NCBI RefSeq assembly: GCF_030272615.1
Contig: NC_081415.1
Coordinates: forward strand, 598,055,335 to 598,119,334
From: Cryptomeria japonica
Taxonomy: Eukaryota; Streptophyta; Pinopsida; Cupressales; Cupressaceae
Reading direction: 5' to 3'
DNA: 64,000 nt
Shown here: piece by piece, positions 58,492 to 64,000 of the stretch
How the letters are laid out: each line of letters begins with the position of its first letter
How positions within the stretch are numbered: the stretch's first letter is position 1
Notes under the pieces: model-generated
What the model was told of the DNA's origin: nothing
The model's input: only the letters and a program-made list of their open reading frames with translations
Databases searched by the model: none
Program-made: the position numbers and the translations under genes

Positions 58492-59886
58492 TGTTTAGGG
58501 TTGTCATTGATGGAAAAACTTCTTAGTAATTTGATCTAGGAATCATGATTCATCTTATCCAGAAGATGAAGGTAACTGGTAAAATATGGTATTTCAGTAA
58601 TGCTTTGATCTAGAATGATCTTCGATGATCGCGGTGTTTTTGGTGATTTGTTTTGTAACCTCGGTGATTGGGAAGACCCTTAGGAAGCATTGATTATAAT
58701 CTTTTTGTCCAGTGCTACATTTTATTCAATATTGAATCTAACTTGGAACTACATGTTACACTTCTTGAAGCCAGCTTGAAGGAGATTGTTTTTGTGTTAA
58801 GACCAAATATATAAGATCGATTCGACGGTTGATTTTTGGTATGTTAAAATTATGGTGATCCGTTTTGGTGTGAATTGAGCATAGTTTCACATGCACACTT
58901 TGTTTTCAAACCAACTAGTAGCTGACTGAGAGAGAAACAGAGTATTCAATAGAGCAAAGACAGTCAGAGAATCAGTTCTTAACTGGAACTCATTCTTGCA
59001 TAATCAGATGCTAATTGAGAGTTCATTTCTTTGTATTTCCTAATTGTAATCAAATTGCAAGTCAATGAGACTTCATTGAAGGTTGTAGCCTTCTGGGCAA
59101 TTTTAATTGAGCAGTGAGCTCTAGGAAGTGAGCCTGAATGCAAGTGCATTCCCCATCTATGTAATATTTATGTATTCCTAGCCATAGTATATGAATATTA
59201 TGGGTTCCATCCCTATCATGGTTTTTCCTTTTTCAGGTTTCCACGTAAAAATTTTGGTGTTGTGGATTTGTGTATTCTTTTTTGCATGTTTATGTTATTT
59301 TCTATTATGTATTGCTAACCATTGGATAAAGAATAATTTTGAGGATTTGATTTTTGGTAGATCACTGATTCACCCCCCCGAATCTCAGTGATCTCTAGAG
59401 TATTTAGAAATAGAAAATTCAGCAGAGCAAAGATAGACAGAGAATTAGTGCTTAACCCGAACTCATTCTTGCATAATGAGATGCTAATTGAGAGTTCATT
59501 TATTTGTATTTTCTCATTGTAATCAAATTGTAAGTTAGTGAGATTGCACTGAAGGTTGTAGCCTTTCGGGAAATTTTAATTGAGCAGTGAGCTCTAGGCA
59601 GTGAGCTTGAATGCAAGTGCACTCCCCATCTATGTAATATTTATGTATTCTTGGCCATAGTATATGAATATTGTGGGTTCTACCTCTACCGTGGTTTTTC
59701 CTATTCCGTCCAGGTTTCCATGTAAAATTTTTGATGTTGTGGATTTGTGTATTCTTTGTTTCATGTTTATGTTATTTTCTATTATGTATTACTAACCGAT
59801 AGATAAAGAAAATGTTTGAGGATTTGATTTCTGGTAGATCACTAATTCACTCCCCCCCCAAATCTCAGTGATCTCTGATTCTAACA
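58492..59886 (+). repeat. C4 5' LTR with internal tandem duplication
   Basis: It starts TGTTTAGGGTTGTCATTGAT and ends GATTCTAACA. The right half consists of two direct copies of about 465-490 bp (58925-59390 and 59391-59880). Each contains ACTCATTCTTGCATAAT, GAGCAGTGAGCTCTAGG, CATCTATGTAATATTTATG and a final AATCTCAGTGATCTCT. Both therefore carry the same U5-like hairpin. Confidence 0.78.
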
Positions 59887-59887
59887 A

Positions 59888-59900
59888 TGGGCATTAGAGC
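59888..59900 (+). other. C4 primer-binding site (degenerate initiator Met type)
   Basis: TGGGCATTAGAGC stands 1 base after the LTR end. Allowing one inserted base and two changes, it matches TGGTATCAGAGC, and the CTAG-type sequence after it is usual for copia. Confidence 0.65.
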
Positions 59901-59954
59901 CTAGTTCCTTTGAGGAAGCTTAACCACTTGAGGAAGATTTGGGAGATTGATTCA

Positions 59955-60720
59955 ATGGATTCTGGTTTTCAGAGACAAATCAATGTGGCACTTGAGGATC
60001 TTGATGTAGCTAGAAGTGAGGTCTATACCTTGAAGAACCTGAATGTTGCTGATGAATTCATTAGTGAGCTAAAAGATCAAGCAAGTATCTGTAGAGAAAA
60101 GAAGAAGGAATTAATGGACAAATTGAAGGAGAAAGAAGATCAGATAATGGAATTCTAGGACAAAGTTGATGAGGTTAACAAGATTGAGAGAGATAATGTT
60201 GCATTGAAGAATGAGATGCAATCCATTGTGATGAGAATGACTAAGGAAGTTGAGGACCAGAAGAAGAATGAGGAGAATTTGGCATAATCATTGAAGGGAA
60301 GAGCTAATGAATGCTCTAGGCTTACCTATGAGAATGATCAGTTGAAGTTTGAGTTAACACAATCAAGGAACAATGGTCAAGATCTTGAAAGACAGATTGC
60401 TACCTTGAGGGATGAACTTGCTATTGCCAATGAATACAAAGACAAATTTAGATCTATTTTAGCAAGGGTTGATGAGATGCTAGAAAGTCAGAGACATGGA
60501 AAGGATATGCGAGGCCTCAGATTTTAAAAAAGGTGAAATGTTTGCATTTGGACAAGGCAATTCAAAACTTGATCAAAAGAAGAGAAAGAATCCTCTGGTA
60601 AGATAACCTAATGCTCATAAATTCAATGATAGATTTTATACCTGCAACAAGTTTGGTCATATGGTGAGTCAGTGTAGAAGTAGGATGAATAGTAGAATGA
60701 TGAACACCATGAATACTATG
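59955..60720 (+). pseudogene. C4 Gag C-terminal half: coiled coil and zinc knuckle (broken)
   Basis: From ATG 59955 one frame runs to 60527 with stops near 60156 and 60285. It is a long coiled coil (INVALEDLDVARSEVYTLK, QIATLRDELAIANEYKDKF). After a frame change near 60527 comes GEMFAFGQGNSKL, then the zinc knuckle FYTCNKFGHMVSQC near 60640, in which the first Cys is Phe. Most of the Gag core is absent between the primer site and the coiled coil, so the gene is both deleted and mutated. Confidence 0.72.
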
Positions 60721-60730
60721 TTAGACACAA

Positions 60731-63310
60731 TGCACCACTGAGAGGGGGGTGAATCAGTGGTTCTCAATATTTTCCCATTAACTATCCTATGTGAGCATAC
60801 TGATTAACATATCTAGTTGAATGCAGACTTACCGGTTAGAGAGGAGACAAATCACAAATGCATTCACACAAAGGGAATCACATAACACCAGGAGGTATGA
60901 GGAAAACCCAAGATGGGAAAAACCTTGGTGAGCAATGTTGATGGAGTCTACTTCTCCAATCCAGCCTCATAATCAAAACTATTATAACATTTAGGGCACC
61001 AACCCAAGGAGCACCAACACCTGATTTAGGGTACCAACCCAAGGAGCACCAACCCTTGATTTAGGGCACCAACCCCTAACTTGTTTATGGGTTACGACCC
61101 TACACCCAGCTACAACTCAGTGATAACAAAGATAACTCTAAATATAAAATTAATACTTTTATTATGTCAAGTGAATCTTGTAACCATCTCATATACCTCT
61201 CTCTGCCGGTGTGACACTTTCTTAGCTATTCTGACTCATTCTTCTGCTACTCTCTATGTTGCTTCACTGTCAGTAAACTCTACCAGTTCACCCCTACTCT
61301 CCTTATTGGATCTCCTCCTCACTACTCTTCTCTTTACCAGTACTATGCTTTGTTGGTTATATGTCTGCCTTCTCTGCAGCTTCCTTCGCTTATGCTTTGC
61401 CGGTATGGACACTGCCGGTTCTGCTCAGCTACTAGTTGAACACTTCAACCAAGTTCACCCTCACTATCAGTCTCTCTTCTCAGGTATGCTTTGAGAACAT
61501 GAATAACTTTCTCTCACATGAAGCAACACTATCTTCTTCTATTCAGCAGCACTTAACAATGTCTTTTGGTTGCACATTTATAGCCCAGACTTCCCGCCAA
61601 GAACCAATTCAAGCTTGGCACCTTTGGGTTTTCTCCACTGATCATGAGGCACATCAAATCCAATCAGATCTGATTGAATCACAACTTTGAGATGACTACC
61701 TGCACATTTCCACCATTATCATGTCTTCCAAAACACACCTTCCTTTTTCAGCAACTTGCAATCAATCTATCGGCTTTGCTCAGTAAATCGCCATAAATGG
61801 CCCTAATGTTTCTTTCACCTACTCTGATCCACACAATCAATCTGTCCTAGATCTTGAGCCGCACAACTTTGAAACTCTACCTTGAGCTTTGTAGTCACCA
61901 TTAATGTTGGACCAATCACAACTACCTCACTGACCTTACTTCACCGACCTATTCATGTTTCATCTGCCACTTCATGGAAGTTTTCCATTTCATCTTCATA
62001 TGGAATCACTGTCGGTATCCACCTCATCACACTATTCTGTTAGTTCATGCCTAGTCACCAAACACACAAATAATCAGTTTCATCTACTGGTAAACAAACC
62101 CTACCAACATATAGCACCTTGCCGGTAAACCTTCATGCCTACACCAGTTTAATCTTGTTGGAGTAGTACATCAACTAGGCAACAACCATGTCGGTCCACA
62201 ACATCTATCAAGAGTAACACAACATGTGTAACTCCATCAGATAAAGGTCTTCCACTCTTTCACATTCTTCTCACTCAACTACATACCGGTATCCTTGTTT
62301 GCTGGTAATTACCTAGATGACATGATGTCATCATCCTCCATTAGTTCTACACTGGTGGCAACTCAACACACCTTCTTCAAATTCATATTAGGTGTGTATC
62401 TTTGATCACACTCTCCTTAACCTTCAATTTGTTGCACTCCTCTTTATTAGGTGAGAACCTTATCTTCCTTGTCTCTTCTCTGATGTTTCACCAGTTGACA
62501 TAACATATCAACTATCACCAATATAGATTCCAGTAAATTTGTCTGCCAATGGACAACATACTTTCCTTCTTGCCAGTGAGACACATTGATGGCACCAAGT
62601 CATGAAACTCCAACTATTTTGTATTGTCCTTCATTTGCATTCTGATATCACCATGTATATTCATGCAGACTCATTAGCATCCTTCTCCATCAAACCAGTT
62701 CTCCACTCATCTGGTTTGTCAAGATGACAAACACACCATCTCAACATCTTATTCTTCCTTCAATGTCTTGGTGGCACACCTTGTTTTCACTTGCTTATCC
62801 GGTGTGCATTCAATCACCTGTCTATCTCAGGAAATCATTGTGTCGGTGAACATCTGACTTTACCAAGGGGAGGATATATCTTCAACATGACATATTTCCC
62901 AGTGATTTTCCATGTCATCCTACACACAAAGGCAACATACTCTATCAACCTATCACCTAGCCTGTGATAACTTCTTCATCTGATGGGACTCCTGCTAGTT
63001 ATCATTACACTAGCAATCTGGTGGCTTGCTCATGCTTTCCTCTGGTGTTGATGTGAACCAAATAGCATTCTTCCACTTCAGCACAATCGATTCCCATCAT
63101 GTAATCTCTTCATTTTGGTTCTGTGAAAAACTATATCAACAACCTTTTTCCAGAGTGGTCACTTTACTGCCCCTTTAGCATACCGGTACACACCGGTTCT
63201 ACCTTCTACATGAATATGGTCACCTGGTTGTCACTAATGACAACACAAAAACACTTCTCCCATACCAGTCCAACTTCTATTCTAATTGATGTCAAACTCT
63301 AATGCTAACA
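60731..63310 (-). repeat. LTR-like block of a copia element in C4
   Basis: Read on the minus strand it starts TGTTAGCATTAGAGTTTGAC and ends CAGTGGTGCA. Just before that end it has the hairpin CACTGATTCACC...CTCTCAGTG seen in other copia LTRs. ACCGGT/CCGGT words are frequent. It encodes no recognisable protein. The size (2.58 kb) is long for a copia LTR, and I find no matching target duplication (cacaa left, acctc right), so it may be a solo LTR with a decayed site or a truncated fragment. Confidence 0.5.
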
Positions 63311-63333
63311 ACCTCTTGTTCACTAGTTGACAT

Positions 63334-64000
63334 TGTAGACATCTAAAAATGGTCAACGCTTACGGAGTCATACTTTAACATTTGCGCATTGCCTTATTTT
63401 AGGGTTCTTGCATCGCATTAACATTTCTTCTATGTTGCACACTTGGTCTTTATCATTTGTGAGCATTGAGTCATTTTGCATTCTTCATTCATCTCGCTTT
63501 CGAATTTGGTCTTGTCAATAACAATCTTCAGTCATGATTTTGGTCGATCTTATCTTGTCACATCAATGTGCGTGTTCATTTGTCATCATTTTGGAAATCA
63601 TCAATCCTAATTAGGGTTTTGTCCTCTTTTCAATCTTGTCATTTTGCGATCGATTTGTCATCGATCGTTGTCATTTTCAATCTTGTCATCTTGCGATCGA
63701 TTCGCCATCGACCCTTGTCAATCTTGTCAATTTTGTCATTTTGCGATTGATTTGTCATCGATCATTGTCATTTTCAATCTTGTCATTTTGCAATCAATTT
63801 GACATCGATCGTCGTCCTTCTCAATCATGTCAATTTGGATCAATTAGTCATTGTTCCTCATCAATTGGCGCATTTATCAATCAAATCATTTATCAGCATT
63901 GGTCTTTTATCAAGTCAGAATCATGATCAAATCGATCCTTCATCAAGACCTAATTGTCATCCTTGCACTTCTAATGCATTTTCTAGGGTTTCATGATTTA
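63334..64000 (+). repeat. P3: third P-family LTR, cut by the window end
   Basis: It starts TGTAGACATCTAAAAATGG and follows the P1 LTRs through CTTGGTCTTTATCATTTG, the ATCGAT repeat block (63610-63830) and CATGATCAAATC to the last base. Preceding bases are gacat. Whether a full P element follows cannot be seen. Confidence 0.85.
63610..63830. repeat. ATCGAT-containing minisatellite of the P LTR
   Basis: A unit of about 40-48 bp (TTTTGCGATCGATTTGTCAT plus CGATCGTTGTCATTTTCAATC) is repeated about five times. Shorter or longer versions occupy 12785-12960, 14165-14250, 7535-7620, 32220-32600 and 43630-44050. Confidence 0.78.

Larger units (their letters stand above)
58492..60730 (+). mobile_element. 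C4: Ty1/copia element, 5' part only
   Basis: An LTR (58492-59886), a degenerate primer site and a Gag remnant occur in the plus orientation. It is then interrupted at 60731 by an LTR-like block. Pol is not in the window. The LTR contains a tandem duplication. The left target duplication cannot be checked because the right end is outside. Confidence 0.72.

Noticed and set aside
61081-61494. 137-codon Leu/Ser-rich plus-strand ORF in the 60731-63310 block
   Set aside because: No motif and inside an LTR-like segment oriented the other way.

Overview
The window is repeat-dominated plant nuclear DNA. I found no host gene, no rRNA or tRNA gene and no CRISPR array. It is AT-rich and made almost entirely of LTR retrotransposons inserted into one another. 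Very long elements, heavy decay and Ty3/Tat plus Ty1/copia content suggest a large seed-plant genome, perhaps a gymnosperm (inference only).

The scaffold is one Ty3/gypsy element, called G (+ strand). It enters the window upstream of its reverse transcriptase (RT) and reaches its own 3' LTR at 58043. Its pol carries RT, RNase H, a second archaeal-type RNase H and integrase, which is the Tat-lineage order. Downstream of pol, on the opposite strand, lies a decayed gene with a plant mobile domain (PMD; 28222-30301). G is cut by: S1, a solo LTR (1492-3632, perfect 5-bp target duplication); C1, a + strand copia element (4491-19525); C2, a - strand copia element (20215-27534); C3, a - strand copia element (30916-57710, duplication gcttc); and C4, a + strand copia element starting at 58492.

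A second tier sits inside these. P1 (7390-15351) lies in C1. Element E (31330-50866) lies in the left LTR of C3. P2 (31336-44353, perfect duplication gtagt) lies in E, so P2 is the fourth level of nesting. An LTR-like block (60731-63310) interrupts C4, and a third P-family LTR, P3, starts at 63334 and leaves the window.

The most interesting material is the P family. P2 is a 13-kb element with LTRs of about 1.6 kb, a polypurine tract and a candidate primer site, but no recognisable gag, protease, RT or integrase. It carries a 770-codon sense ORF of unknown function and, next to the 3' LTR, an antisense ORF of about 610 codons: PMD, then an acidic tract, a coiled coil and an Arg/Ser-rich tail. 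The same antisense frame survives without frameshift in P1, and two TGA codons occupy identical positions in both copies. G has an antisense PMD gene in the same place, which suggests P is a non-autonomous partner or derivative of a Tat-like element.

The coding remnants are retrotransposon proteins: Gag for particles, protease, integrase and RT/RNase H for replication, and PMD as accessory cargo. Nearly all are broken. Only the 770-codon ORF of P2 is long and uninterrupted.
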